A DNA stretch of 64,000 bases from Kribbella flavida DSM 17836 (GTDB lineage Bacteria > Actinomycetota > Actinomycetes > Propionibacteriales > Kribbellaceae): the NCBI RefSeq assembly GCF_000024345.1, contig NC_013729.1, positions 682,001 through 746,000 of the forward strand, read 5' to 3'. The first letter of the stretch is position 1. Every line of letters starts with the position of its first letter. The notes below the pieces were generated by a model that made no database searches, was not told the origin of the DNA, and saw nothing but the letters and a program-made list of their open reading frames with translations. Shown in pieces: positions 17,584 through 26,561 of the stretch. The position numbers and the translations under genes were made by a program.

Positions 17584-19218
17584 ATGCGGGTTCTCGGAGT
17601 CAACGCGATCTTTCACGACCCGTCCGCGGCGCTGGTCGTCGACGGCCGGATCGTCGCCGCCGCGGAGGAGGAACGGTTCAGTCGCCGCAAGCACGGCAAA
17701 CGCCCGGTGCCCTGGTCGGCCTGGGAACTGCCGGATCAGGCGATCCGCTGGTGCCTGGACCAAGCCGGCCTGCGGCCCGAGGACGTCGACCTGATCGGGT
17801 ACTCCTTCGACCCCTCGCTGTGCGTGGACCTCGGCGAGCTGGGCGTCACCGACCCCGGCGACGCGGTCCGGACCGACTACGCCCGGCGTGCTCCCCGCTT
17901 CCTGGCGGCCTCGCTGCCCGGGCTCGACCCCGAGAAGGTGCGGTTCGTCCCGCACCACGTCGCCCACGCCGCGTCGGCGGGGCTGGCGGCGCCGTACAAG
18001 GAGAGCGCGTGCCTGGTGCTGGACGGCCGTGGTGAGCGTGCGTCGCACCTGGCCGGCCGGTACGACGGTCCGAAGCTGGACATCCTGGCCGCGCAGGACC
18101 TGCCGCACTCACTGGGACTGCTCTACGAGGACCTGACCGAGCACCTGGGATTCCTGCGCTCCAGCGACGAGTACAAGGTGATGGCGCTGGCGTCCTACGG
18201 CAAGCCGCGCCACCTCGCGGACTTCCGGGAACTGGTCCGGGCCACCGACGACGGCGGCTTCCGCACCGAGAAGATCGACTGGGCCGCGTACGCGCCGAAG
18301 GTGGCTCCGGGCGAGGACCTGATCGACGCGCACGCCGACCTGGCCTGCAGCGTGCAGCGCCGGCTCGAGGAGGTCCTGCTGGACCTGGCGCGCTGGCTGC
18401 ACGAGCAGACCGGTGCCAAGGCGCTGACCATGGCCGGCGGTACGGCGCTGAACTGTGTCGCGAACTCCGTACTGGCCCGCAGCGGCCCGTACGAGCATGT
18501 CTGGGTCCAGCCGGCCGCCGGCGACGCCGGTACGGCGCTGGGCGCGGCGCTGCAGCTCAGCGCGTCCGAGGGACGGCCCGAGCCGATGGCGACGCCCGCA
18601 CTGGGCCGTGGCTTCACCGACGAGGAGCTGGCCGCACGTCTGCGGCAGGCGGCGCTGCCGTTCGAGACGCCCCGCGACCTGGCCGCCGTGGTGGCGCAGG
18701 CGCTGGCGGAGGACCAGATCATCGCCTGGTTCCAGGGCCGCGCGGAGTACGGGCCGCGTGCGCTCGGGCACCGGTCCCTGCTGGCCCACCCCGGCCGCAA
18801 GGAGAACCTGGAGCGGCTCAACGACATCAAGGGCCGCGAGCAGTTCCGCCCGGTCGCACCGCTGGTGCTGGCCGAGCGGGCCGCCGAGATCTTCGACGGG
18901 CCGCTGCCCAGCCCGTACATGCTGTTCGTGCACGACGTCGCACCCGCATGGCAGGACCGGATCGCCGCGGTCGTGCACGTCGACGGCACAGCCCGGATCC
19001 AGACCGTCGACCGGGCCGACGAGCCGCTGGTGGCCGCGCTGCTGGAGGAGTTCGAGCAGCGGACCGGTCTGCCGGTGCTGGTCAACACCAGCCTCAACAT
19101 CGCCGGGCGCCCGATGGTGGACAGTCCGCACGACGCCCTGGAGCTGTTCGGCGCGGCGCCGGTCGACATGCTCGTCCTCGGCCCGCACGTTGTCCGGCGG
19201 GCGGGAGCCTTCCGGTGA
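17584..19218 (+). CDS. O-carbamoyltransferase (NodU/CmcH/TobZ family)
   Basis: This 544-residue enzyme would transfer carbamoyl from carbamoyl phosphate to a sugar hydroxyl through a carbamoyl-adenylate. The Kae1-like N-terminal domain has VLGVNAIFHDPSAALVVDG and AAAEEERFSRRKHGK. It also has the metal motif VPHHVAHAASAGLAAP and the nucleotide motif TMAGGTALNCVANS. The YrdC-like/C-terminal part has AEYGPRALGHRSLLAHP and REQFRPVAPLVL. The ATG follows an AGGAGG site (ccaggaggtgtaggg). It heads the long overlapping operon that runs to 27463. The product is expected to decorate the heptose-containing glycan or its precursor. Confidence 0.93.
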   Translation: MRVLGVNAIFHDPSAALVVDGRIVAAAEEERFSRRKHGKRPVPWSAWELPDQAIRWCLDQAGLRPEDVDLIGYSFDPSLCVDLGELGVTDPGDAVRTDYARRAPRFLAASLPGLDPEKVRFVPHHVAHAASAGLAAPYKESACLVLDGRGERASHLAGRYDGPKLDILAAQDLPHSLGLLYEDLTEHLGFLRSSDEYKVMALASYGKPRHLADFRELVRATDDGGFRTEKIDWAAYAPKVAPGEDLIDAHADLACSVQRRLEEVLLDLARWLHEQTGAKALTMAGGTALNCVANSVLARSGPYEHVWVQPAAGDAGTALGAALQLSASEGRPEPMATPALGRGFTDEELAARLRQAALPFETPRDLAAVVAQALAEDQIIAWFQGRAEYGPRALGHRSLLAHPGRKENLERLNDIKGREQFRPVAPLVLAERAAEIFDGPLPSPYMLFVHDVAPAWQDRIAAVVHVDGTARIQTVDRADEPLVAALLEEFEQRTGLPVLVNTSLNIAGRPMVDSPHDALELFGAAPVDMLVLGPHVVRRAGAFR

Positions 19219-20693
19219 CCAGGTGGTCGGTCGTGGTGCCCACTGTGGGCCGCCCTTGCCTCACCGGCCTGCTGTCCGACCTGGCTCGGCAGAGGATCCA
19301 GCCGGACGCCGTGTACGTCGTCGACGACCGCGCCCGGGCGGATGCCCCGCTCGACGTCGACACGGCCGGGTTGGACGTGGTGGTGCTGCGAGGCGGCGGG
19401 CGTGGACCGGCGGCCGCCCGCAACAAGGGCTGGAGAGCGGCCTCGACCGAGTGGATCGCCTTCCTGGACGACGACGTCCGGCTGCCCGACGACTGGTCCG
19501 TCGTGCTGGTTCAGGACCTCCGGCAGCACGACGAGGTCGCCGCGGTTCAGGGGCGCATCGTCGTACCGCTGGCCGCTGACCGGAAGCCGACGGACTGGGA
19601 GCGCAGTACGGCCGGACTGGAAGGGGCCAAGTGGGCGACGGCCGACATGGCGTACCGGCGGTCCGCTCTGGAGCAGGCCGGCGGCTTCGATGAGCGCTTC
19701 CCGCGCGCCTACCGCGAGGACGCCGAGCTCGCCCTGCGCGTACGACGTGGCGGCGGCCGGCTGGTCGTCGGTGAGCGGCAGGTGCTGCATCCGGTCCGCC
19801 AGGAGAACTTCTGGGTCAGCGTGCGGGTGCAGAAGGGTAACGCGGACGACGCTTTGCTGCGCGCGGTGTACGGGAAGCACTGGCGTGAGCTGGCCGAGTG
19901 CCCGCCTGGTCGGTTCAAGTGGCACCTGGCGACGGTGTCCGCCGCCGGGCTCGCGCTAGGCGGAGCTCTGCTCGGCAGGCGCCGTACTGCGCTCGCCGGC
20001 CTCGCCGGCTGGCTCGGACTCACTGCGGACTTCGCCTGGCGCCGGATCGCGCCGGGTCCACGGACGAGTGACGAGCTGCAGCGGATGACCGCCACCTCGG
20101 CGGTGCTGCCGTTCGTGGCCGTCTGGCACCGGGTGCGCGGCACGTGGCGGCACCGAGGCAGTACCGAGTGGCCCGGCCCGATCCGGGCGGTGCTGTTCGA
20201 CCGGGACGGGACGCTGGTGCACGACGTGCCGTACAACGGCGACCCGGCGAAGGTGATGCCGGTCGCGGGTGCGGAGGAGGCGGTGGCCCGGTTGCGCGAG
20301 GCCGGGCTGCGGATCGGCGTGGTGACTAACCAGTCGGGCATCGGCCGCGGACTGATCAGCGCCGCCGACGCCGACGCGGTCAACCGGCGGGTGGACGAGC
20401 TGCTGGGCCCGTTCGACACCTGGCAGCTGTGTCCGCACGTCGAGGCCGACGGCTGCGACTGCCGCAAACCCGCCGCGGGGCTGGTGCTGGCGGCCGCCGA
20501 GCGGCTCGGCGTACGGCCCGAGCAGGTGGTGGTGGTCGGCGACATCGGCTCCGACGTGGCCGCGGCTCGCGCAGCCGGAGCTCGGTCGGTGCTGGTGCCG
20601 AACGGCAAGACCCGGCCGGAGGAGATCGTGCAGGCCGGTGTCGTCGCGCCGGATCTCGGGACGGCGGTCGACCTGGTGCTGGAGCACTGCTGA
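19215..20693 (+). CDS. Fused GT2 glycosyltransferase - GmhB-like phosphatase
   Basis: This 492-residue fusion starts at GTG 19215, overlapping the upstream stop by 4 bp. Residues 1-235 are a GT2 domain (WSVVVPTVGRPCL, IAFLDDDVRLPDDW, GGFDERFPRAYREDAEL). Residues 236-320 contain a hydrophobic stretch and a linker. Residues 323-492 are a HAD phosphatase of the heptose-1,7-bisphosphatase type. It has FDRDGTL (Asp329 and Asp331), TNQSGIGRG, the zinc ligands CPHVEADGCDCRKP (Cys406, His408, Cys414, Cys416) and VVVGDIGSDV. The second domain supplies the GmhB step between the two HldE reactions. Such a fusion physically joins donor synthesis with transfer. Confidence 0.92.
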   Translation: MTRWSVVVPTVGRPCLTGLLSDLARQRIQPDAVYVVDDRARADAPLDVDTAGLDVVVLRGGGRGPAAARNKGWRAASTEWIAFLDDDVRLPDDWSVVLVQDLRQHDEVAAVQGRIVVPLAADRKPTDWERSTAGLEGAKWATADMAYRRSALEQAGGFDERFPRAYREDAELALRVRRGGGRLVVGERQVLHPVRQENFWVSVRVQKGNADDALLRAVYGKHWRELAECPPGRFKWHLATVSAAGLALGGALLGRRRTALAGLAGWLGLTADFAWRRIAPGPRTSDELQRMTATSAVLPFVAVWHRVRGTWRHRGSTEWPGPIRAVLFDRDGTLVHDVPYNGDPAKVMPVAGAEEAVARLREAGLRIGVVTNQSGIGRGLISAADADAVNRRVDELLGPFDTWQLCPHVEADGCDCRKPAAGLVLAAAERLGVRPEQVVVVGDIGSDVAAARAAGARSVLVPNGKTRPEEIVQAGVVAPDLGTAVDLVLEHC

Positions 20694-21697
20694 TGAGAAC
20701 GGTCCTGATCAGCCGGATGGACAACGACGGCGACGTCCTGCTGGCGGGCCCGGCGGTCCGAGCGGTGGCCGCCACGGACCGGGTCGTCCTGCTGGTTTCG
20801 CCGTCGGGTGAGCAGGCCGCGCGGATGCTGCCCGGCGTGCACGACGTCTTCGTCTGGCCCTGTCCGTGGACCGGCTTCGATCCGCCGGCCGTCGATCCGG
20901 TCAGCGTCGGGACGCTGGTCGACGCGCTGCGGCTGGCGCGGGTGCATCGGGCCTTTATCCTCACGTCGTTCCACCAGAGTCCGCTGCCGATGGCTCTGCT
21001 GCTGCGGATGGCCGGGCTGGGCTGGATCGGCGCGGCGAGCGTCGACTACCCGGGCTCCCTGCTGGACCTGCGGCACCACCCGGAGCCCGGTCACGAGGTC
21101 GAGCGGGCCCTGTCCCTGGTCCGGGCCGGGGGCTACGACCTGCCGGCCGGTGATGACGGCCGGCTGGCGATCCGGGACACGCTGCCGCCGACCTGGTTGC
21201 CCGAGGCACCTTTTGTGGTGGTGCACCCCGGGGCGTCGGTGCCGGCCCGCGCGCCCGGTGCGAAGACGGCGCGGGCGATGGTCGAGGCGCTGGTCGCCGA
21301 CGGGCACCAGGTCGTGGTCACCGGCTCCGCCTCGGAGCGGGAGCTGACCGCCGAGGTCGCGGCCGGTGGCGGTATCGACCTGGGTGGGCGGACCGGCTTC
21401 CGCGAGCTCGCCGCGCTGCTCAAGGCCGCGTCCTGCGTCGTGGTGGGCAACACCGGACCGGCCCACCTCGCGGCCGCCGTCGGTACGCCGGTGGTGTCGC
21501 TCTTCGCGCCGGTGGTCTCCGCCGAGAACTGGGCGCCCTGGGGAGTGCCGACCGTACTGCTCGGAGACCAGCAGGCCCCGTGCCAGGCGACCCGGGCCCG
21601 GGTCTGCCCGGTCCCGGGGCACCCCTGCCTGGCCGGCATCTCGGCCGACGAGGTCGTGGTCGCCGTCCGCAAGCTGATCGAGGAGGTGGCGGGATGA
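20693..21697 (+). CDS. Family 9 glycosyltransferase (heptosyltransferase-like)
   Basis: This 334-residue GT-B enzyme of the ADP-heptose:LPS heptosyltransferase family starts TVLISRMDNDGDVLLAGPAVRA. In the C-terminal half it has FVVVHPGASVPARAP, VVVTGSASERELTAEV and CVVVGNTGPAHLAAAVGTPVVSLFAP. The start ATG shares one base with the previous stop (TGATG). It differs clearly from the GT9 genes at 16391 and 26558, so the three probably make distinct linkages. Confidence 0.92.
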   Translation: MRTVLISRMDNDGDVLLAGPAVRAVAATDRVVLLVSPSGEQAARMLPGVHDVFVWPCPWTGFDPPAVDPVSVGTLVDALRLARVHRAFILTSFHQSPLPMALLLRMAGLGWIGAASVDYPGSLLDLRHHPEPGHEVERALSLVRAGGYDLPAGDDGRLAIRDTLPPTWLPEAPFVVVHPGASVPARAPGAKTARAMVEALVADGHQVVVTGSASERELTAEVAAGGGIDLGGRTGFRELAALLKAASCVVVGNTGPAHLAAAVGTPVVSLFAPVVSAENWAPWGVPTVLLGDQQAPCQATRARVCPVPGHPCLAGISADEVVVAVRKLIEEVAG

Positions 21698-22653
21698 GAG
21701 TCCTTGCCTGGCACGTGCACGCGGCCTGGATGACGTCGTTCGTCCAGGGCCCGCACGACTACGTCGTTCCGGTGCTGCCGGACCGGGGAGAGGACGGGAG
21801 GGGCCGGGCGCAGACCTACGACTGGCCGGCCTCGGTCAGCGAGCTGACGCCCGAGGAACTGCGCAGCACCGATTTCGACGTCGTGCTGCTGCAGCGGCCG
21901 AGCGAGGTCGAGCTGTTCGAGCGCTGGTCCGGCCGGTCCGTGGGCGACCACGGTGTGCCGGCGGTGTACGTCGAGCACAACACGCCGCGCGGCGACGTGA
22001 ACGACTGGATCCACCCGCTGGGCAAGCGAACCGACATCCCCGTCGTGCACGTGACCGAGTTCAACCGGGCCATGTGGGACAACGGCGTCGCACCGACCGT
22101 GGTGATCGAGCACGGCGTACCGGACTACGGCTACCGCTACACCGGCGAGCTTGACTCGCTGGTGGTCTCGGTCAACGAGCCCGTACGCCGCTGGCGCGTC
22201 GCCGGGACCGACCTGGTCGCGCGGATCGCCGAGCAGGTCCCGGTGAGCGTCTACGGCATGAAGACCGACGAGCTGACGGCCCGGATCACCAGCGGTCTGG
22301 CGCAGGTGGACGACCTGTCGCAGGCCCAGCTGCACGACCGGATGGCCCAGCACTTCGCCTACCTGCACCCCTACCGCTGGACCAGCCTCGGGCTCTCCCT
22401 GGTCGAGGCGATGACGCTGGGGCTGCCGGTGCTGGTGCTGGCGGCGACCGCGGCGCCGGAGTCTGTTCCACCCGAGGCAGGCCTCGTCAGCTCCGACGTC
22501 GATCTGCTCGGTGCCACCGCCCTGAGATGGCTGGCCGATCCCGACGAGGCGCGCGAGAGCGGGCAGGCCGCCCGGGCGCACGCGCTGCGGCGGTTCGGCC
22601 TCGACCGGTTCCTGGACGACTGGGAGCGACTGCTGAAGGAGGTAGCCCGATGA
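21694..22653 (+). CDS. GT-B glycosyltransferase (group 1-like)
   Basis: This 319-residue protein begins MRVLAWHVHAAWMTSFVQG. YVEHNTPRGDVND and VHVTEFNRAMWDNGV follow, then a C-terminal nucleotide-sugar-binding half with LHPYRWTSLGLSLVEAMTLGLPVLVLA. That half matches the E-x7-E region of GT4-type enzymes. It overlaps its neighbours by 4 bp on each side. Homologues are often annotated as glycosyltransferases of actinobacterial heptose clusters; the linkage is unknown. Confidence 0.8.
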   Translation: MRVLAWHVHAAWMTSFVQGPHDYVVPVLPDRGEDGRGRAQTYDWPASVSELTPEELRSTDFDVVLLQRPSEVELFERWSGRSVGDHGVPAVYVEHNTPRGDVNDWIHPLGKRTDIPVVHVTEFNRAMWDNGVAPTVVIEHGVPDYGYRYTGELDSLVVSVNEPVRRWRVAGTDLVARIAEQVPVSVYGMKTDELTARITSGLAQVDDLSQAQLHDRMAQHFAYLHPYRWTSLGLSLVEAMTLGLPVLVLAATAAPESVPPEAGLVSSDVDLLGATALRWLADPDEARESGQAARAHALRRFGLDRFLDDWERLLKEVAR

Positions 22654-23876
22654 GAATCGCGATGGTGTCCGAGCACGCCAGCCCGCTGGCGGTCCTGGCG
22701 ACCGGTCTCGGCACGGCCGACGCGGGTGGGCAGAACGTCCACGTGGCCGCGCTCGCGTCCGCGCTGGCGGCCCGGGGTCACTCGGTCGAGGTCTACACCA
22801 GGCGGGACGATCCAGCGCTGCCTGAGCGGATGACGCTCGGCGACGGCGTCGAGGTGGTTCATGTCCCGGCCGGTCCGGCCGAGCAGCTGCCGAAGGACGA
22901 GCTGCTGCCGTACATGGCCGAGTTCGGCGACTGGATGGCTGAGCGGTGGGCCGCCGCTCCGCCGGACGTGCTGCACGCGCACTTCTGGATGTCCGGCGTG
23001 GCCTGCACGCGCGCACGGCGTACGGTGAGCGTCCCGTTCGCGCAGACATTCCATGCGCTCGGTGTCGTCAAGCGGCGCCACCAGGGAGCACAGGACACCA
23101 GTCCGGCCGAGCGGCTGGACCTGGAGGCAGGGCTGGCCCGGCAGGCGGACGCGGTGATCGCCACAGCGACCGACGAGGTGCGGGAGCTGCTCGCTCTCGG
23201 CGCACCGGCGCAGACCATGCACGTGGTGCCCTGCGGAGTGGACCCGGCTCTGTTCGTGGACGAGTCGCCGGCGCCGGAGGACTGGTGGCAGGGCCGAGGC
23301 GGCCGCGTCCTGTCGCTCAGCCGCCTGGTCGAACGCAAGGGCGTCGACACCGTGATCGCCGCGCTGGCGAACGTGCCCGACGCAGAGCTGGTGATCGCGG
23401 GCGGACCGGCAGGAGCCGCCTTCGACCAGGACCCAGAGGTACGCCGGTTGCGCGCCGAAGCCGAACGGCATGGTGTCGCCGACCGGGTCCGCCTGCTCGG
23501 AGCGGTCGAACGGGACCTGGTGCCGCGGTTGCTGCGCTCGGCGGACGTCGTGGCGTGCACACCCTGGTACGAGCCGTTCGGCATCGTCCCGTTGGAGGCA
23601 ATGGCCGCCGGGCGGCCGGTGGTCGGGTCGGCGGTCGGCGGGTTGCTCGACACCATCGTGGACGGCGTCACCGGGGTCCATGTCCCGCCGCGCGATCCGG
23701 AGCGCCTCGCGGCCGTACTGCGGGACCTGCTGGCTGATCCGGAGCGACGGGCCGCCCTGGGGGCGGCGGGAGCCGCCCGAGTGGCCGAGCGGTACACCTG
23801 GGCCCGCGTCGCCGAGGAGACCGAAACGGTCTACGCGCGGATGACCTCCGCTCTTTCGGCGGGACGGGGGCGATGA
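22650..23876 (+). CDS. Family 4 glycosyltransferase
   Basis: This 408-residue GT4 enzyme starts MRIAMVSEHASPLAVL with GGQNVHVAALASALAARGH, like MshA/sucrose-synthase-type retaining transferases. HAHFWMSG and VPCGVDPALF follow. The donor site is GRVLSLSRLVERKGVDTVI and VACTPWYEPFGIVPLEAMAAGRPVVGSAVGG. It overlaps the previous and next genes by 4 bp. The position directly before gmhA and hldE supports involvement in the same glycan. Confidence 0.92.
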   Translation: MRIAMVSEHASPLAVLATGLGTADAGGQNVHVAALASALAARGHSVEVYTRRDDPALPERMTLGDGVEVVHVPAGPAEQLPKDELLPYMAEFGDWMAERWAAAPPDVLHAHFWMSGVACTRARRTVSVPFAQTFHALGVVKRRHQGAQDTSPAERLDLEAGLARQADAVIATATDEVRELLALGAPAQTMHVVPCGVDPALFVDESPAPEDWWQGRGGRVLSLSRLVERKGVDTVIAALANVPDAELVIAGGPAGAAFDQDPEVRRLRAEAERHGVADRVRLLGAVERDLVPRLLRSADVVACTPWYEPFGIVPLEAMAAGRPVVGSAVGGLLDTIVDGVTGVHVPPRDPERLAAVLRDLLADPERRAALGAAGAARVAERYTWARVAEETETVYARMTSALSAGRGR

Positions 23877-24481
23877 TGGCGAAGTTCGGCACACTGAGCG
23901 GGCACCTGGACGATCTGCGGGAAGGACTGCGCAGCCTGGAGGCGCAGGGCGACCTGGTGGAGCGCTGGGGACAACAGCTGGCCGGAGTACTGGCCGACGG
24001 CGGGCGGCTACTTGCCGCAGGCAACGGTGGGAGCGCGGCCGAGGCGCAGCACCTGACCGCGGAGCTGGTCGGGCGGTTCGAGATGGAACGCCGGCCGCTG
24101 GCCGCGCTGGCCCTGCACGCCGAGACCTCCAGCCTCACCGCGATCGGCAACGACTACGGCTTCGCCGAGGCGTTCGCCCGGCAGGTGGAGGCGCACGGCC
24201 GGCCCGGCGACGTGCTGATGCTGCTGTCGACCAGCGGCCGCAGTACGAACCTGCTCACCGCGGCGGAGCGCGCCCGGCGGTGCGGTCTGCGCGTCTGGGC
24301 GATGACCGGGCCGGCGCCGAACCCGTTGGCGGACGCCGCCGACGAGGTGCTCGCCGTGCAGAGCGAAGCCTCGACAGCTGTCCAGGAAGCCCAGTTGGTG
24401 GCAGTGCACGCCTTGTGCGCGACGGTCGAACGGTGTCTGCCGTCGGACGCCCGAAGCAAGACGGAGGAGGTGACGGTATGA
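23873..24481 (+). CDS. gmhA: D-sedoheptulose-7-phosphate isomerase
   Basis: This 202-residue SIS enzyme should convert sedoheptulose 7-phosphate to D-glycero-D-manno-heptose 7-phosphate. LAAGNGGSAAEAQHLTAELVGRF holds the substrate loop and the zinc His/Glu. GNDYGFAEAFARQVEA and LLSTSGRSTNLLTA bind phosphate, and QEAQLVAVHALC contains the late catalytic Glu/His. It starts ATGATG at 23873, overlapping the GT4 stop. It lies directly before hldE, giving the first committed step of NDP-heptose synthesis in the operon. Confidence 0.93.
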   Translation: MMAKFGTLSGHLDDLREGLRSLEAQGDLVERWGQQLAGVLADGGRLLAAGNGGSAAEAQHLTAELVGRFEMERRPLAALALHAETSSLTAIGNDYGFAEAFARQVEAHGRPGDVLMLLSTSGRSTNLLTAAERARRCGLRVWAMTGPAPNPLADAADEVLAVQSEASTAVQEAQLVAVHALCATVERCLPSDARSKTEEVTV

Positions 24482-25860
24482 CCGTCCGGGTTGTGGTGAT
24501 CGGTGACGTCCTGCTGGACCGCGACATCAACGGCGACGTGGACCGGGTCTGTCCGGACGCGCCGGTGCCGGTGCTGGAGATCGGCGACGTCGACGAACGC
24601 GCCGGTGGCGCGGGCCTGGCGGCGAGCCTGCTGGCCAGGCCGGGCATCGAGGTCCAGCTGGTGACCGCACTGGCCGACGACGAGCCGGCCAAGCGGTTGT
24701 CGGCGTTGCTGACCGAGAAGGTCGCGGTGACGTCGATCCTGACCGCGCCGGGGACCCGCTGCAAGACCCGCGTCCGGAGCGCCGGTCAGTCGTTGCTGCG
24801 GCTCGACGTCGAGCCGACACCGGAAGACCCCTCAGCCCAGGAGCCCTGCGACGTGCAGGCACTGGAGGCGGCACTGGAGGATGCGGACGCAGTACTGGTC
24901 TCCGACTATGCCGGTGGGCTGGTCAGCCATCCCGACGTGCACCGCGTACTGCGCCGGTGGGCGTCCCAGCGAGCCGTTGTCTGGGACCCGCACCCCCGTG
25001 GCGCCGAGCCGGTGCCCGGTGTGACCCTGGCGACGCCCAACCGCGCCGAGGCCCGGCACTTCTGCGACGTACCGGGTGAGCCCGACCAGTTGGTGGTCCG
25101 GCTGCGTGACCAGTGGCAGGCCTGGGCCGTCGCGGTGACCGATGGCGGTAACGGTGTGTTCACCGCAGCCGGTGGTGGACCGGCGATGTTCACGCCCACC
25201 CCGTTCGACCACCACGGCGATGCCTGCGGTGCCGGTGACCGCTTCGCCGGGACGGTGGCGGCCGAGCTGGGTGCCGGGGCGACTGCCCGGGCCGCTGTGG
25301 AGAGTGCTGTCGCCGACACCGCCGCCTGGCTCGCTGCCGGTGGAGTGTCCGCCTCGCCGGACGCCGGCACCCGCAGTACCTGGTCCACGCAGTACGACGA
25401 CGCGGAGTCCGTCATCCGGCGGGTGCACGCCGGGGGCGGCAAGGTCGTGGCGACCGGTGGCTGCTTCGACGTCCTGCACGCCGGGCACATCGCCAGCCTG
25501 GAAGCCGCGCGCAAGCTGGGCGACGCCCTGGTCGTGCTGGTCAACTCCGACGACAGCATCCGCCGGCTGAAGGGTCCCGACCGGCCGGTCAACTCCCTGG
25601 AGGACCGCTGCCAGGTGCTGCGCTCGCTGCGCTGCGTGGACGCCGTCGCGGTGTTCGACGACGACGACCCGTGTGCGCTGCTGGACAAGCTGCGCCCGGA
25701 CATCTGGACCAAGGGTGGCGACTACACCGCCGACATGCTGCCCGAGACACCGGTCGTCAGCGGCTGGGGCGGCCGGGTCGTGCTGGTGCCGTACCTGGCC
25801 GGCCGGTCCACCACGTCCATCCTGAACCGCTCCGTACCGATCGACGAGAGGACTCTGTGA
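24478..25860 (+). CDS. hldE: Bifunctional heptose-7-phosphate kinase / heptose-1-phosphate adenylyltransferase
   Basis: This 460-residue two-domain enzyme starts ATG 24478, overlapping gmhA by 4 bp. Residues 1 to about 310 form a PfkB/ribokinase-like kinase (VIGDVLLDRDINGDV, PVPVLEI, catalytic HHGDACGAGDRFAGTV). Residues about 320-460 form a cytidylyltransferase-like domain with TGGCFDVLHAGHIASLEAAR and WTKGGDYTADMLPE, then the closing VPYLAGRSTTSIL. Together with GmhA and the GmhB domain at 20174-20693 it would give ADP-D-glycero-D-manno-heptose. No HldD epimerase is seen nearby, so the D,D form may be used directly. Confidence 0.94.
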   Translation: MTVRVVVIGDVLLDRDINGDVDRVCPDAPVPVLEIGDVDERAGGAGLAASLLARPGIEVQLVTALADDEPAKRLSALLTEKVAVTSILTAPGTRCKTRVRSAGQSLLRLDVEPTPEDPSAQEPCDVQALEAALEDADAVLVSDYAGGLVSHPDVHRVLRRWASQRAVVWDPHPRGAEPVPGVTLATPNRAEARHFCDVPGEPDQLVVRLRDQWQAWAVAVTDGGNGVFTAAGGGPAMFTPTPFDHHGDACGAGDRFAGTVAAELGAGATARAAVESAVADTAAWLAAGGVSASPDAGTRSTWSTQYDDAESVIRRVHAGGGKVVATGGCFDVLHAGHIASLEAARKLGDALVVLVNSDDSIRRLKGPDRPVNSLEDRCQVLRSLRCVDAVAVFDDDDPCALLDKLRPDIWTKGGDYTADMLPETPVVSGWGGRVVLVPYLAGRSTTSILNRSVPIDERTL

Positions 25861-26561
25861 TGACCGAGCCGACTGCCAACGCCCTGTCCCGCGTGGCGGT
25901 GACCGGAGGTTCCAGTGGCCTGGGCGCCGCCGTGGTCCGCGCCGTGCAGAAGCGAGGCGGTACCGCCGTCGTGCTGGACCGGCAGAAGCCCGCGGACGAC
26001 GGGCCTTTCGTCGAGGTGGACCTGTCCGACCCGCACGCCGCCGAGGGCGCACTGGCTGCCGCTGAGGAGCAGATCGGCCCGCTGACCGGAGTGGTCACCG
26101 CGGCCGGGACCGACGCCTGCGGCCTGATCACCGACGTCTCGCTGGACGACTGGGTCCGGGTGATCTCGGTGAACCTGATCGGCACGGCCGCCATCGCCAG
26201 AGCCGCCGTGCCCCGGCTGGAACGGACGCACGGCCGCATCGTCACCGTGGCCTCGACGCTGGGACTGCGCGCGCTGAGCGACGCGACGGCGTACTGCGCG
26301 TCGAAGTTCGGCGTGGTCGGCTTCAGCCGTGCGCTCGCGGTGGAGACCGCGGGACGGGTCGGGGTGACCATGCTGGTGCCAGGTGGCATGCAGACCGCCT
26401 TCTTCGACGGGCGTCCGGACCAGTACAAGCCCGGCCCGGACGCTGTGCTGAACGATCCGGCCAACGTCGCGGAGACGGTGGTCTACGCGCTGTCGCAGCC
26501 GCCCGGGGTCGAGATCCGCGAGCTGGTGGTGACCCCGTCGGTGGAGCCTTCCTGGCCGTGA
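25860..26561 (+). CDS. Short-chain dehydrogenase/reductase
   Basis: This 233-residue classical SDR has the NAD(P) motif VAVTGGSSGLGAAVV, TAAGTDACGLI, catalytic Ser in TVASTLGLRAL and YCASK for the Tyr/Lys pair. It sits between hldE and a GT9 gene with 1- and 4-bp overlaps, so it belongs to the glycan pathway. It is not an HldD/RmlD-type extended SDR. It may oxidise, reduce or epimerise a sugar intermediate, but that is a guess from context. Confidence 0.88.
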   Translation: MTEPTANALSRVAVTGGSSGLGAAVVRAVQKRGGTAVVLDRQKPADDGPFVEVDLSDPHAAEGALAAAEEQIGPLTGVVTAAGTDACGLITDVSLDDWVRVISVNLIGTAAIARAAVPRLERTHGRIVTVASTLGLRALSDATAYCASKFGVVGFSRALAVETAGRVGVTMLVPGGMQTAFFDGRPDQYKPGPDAVLNDPANVAETVVYALSQPPGVEIRELVVTPSVEPSWP

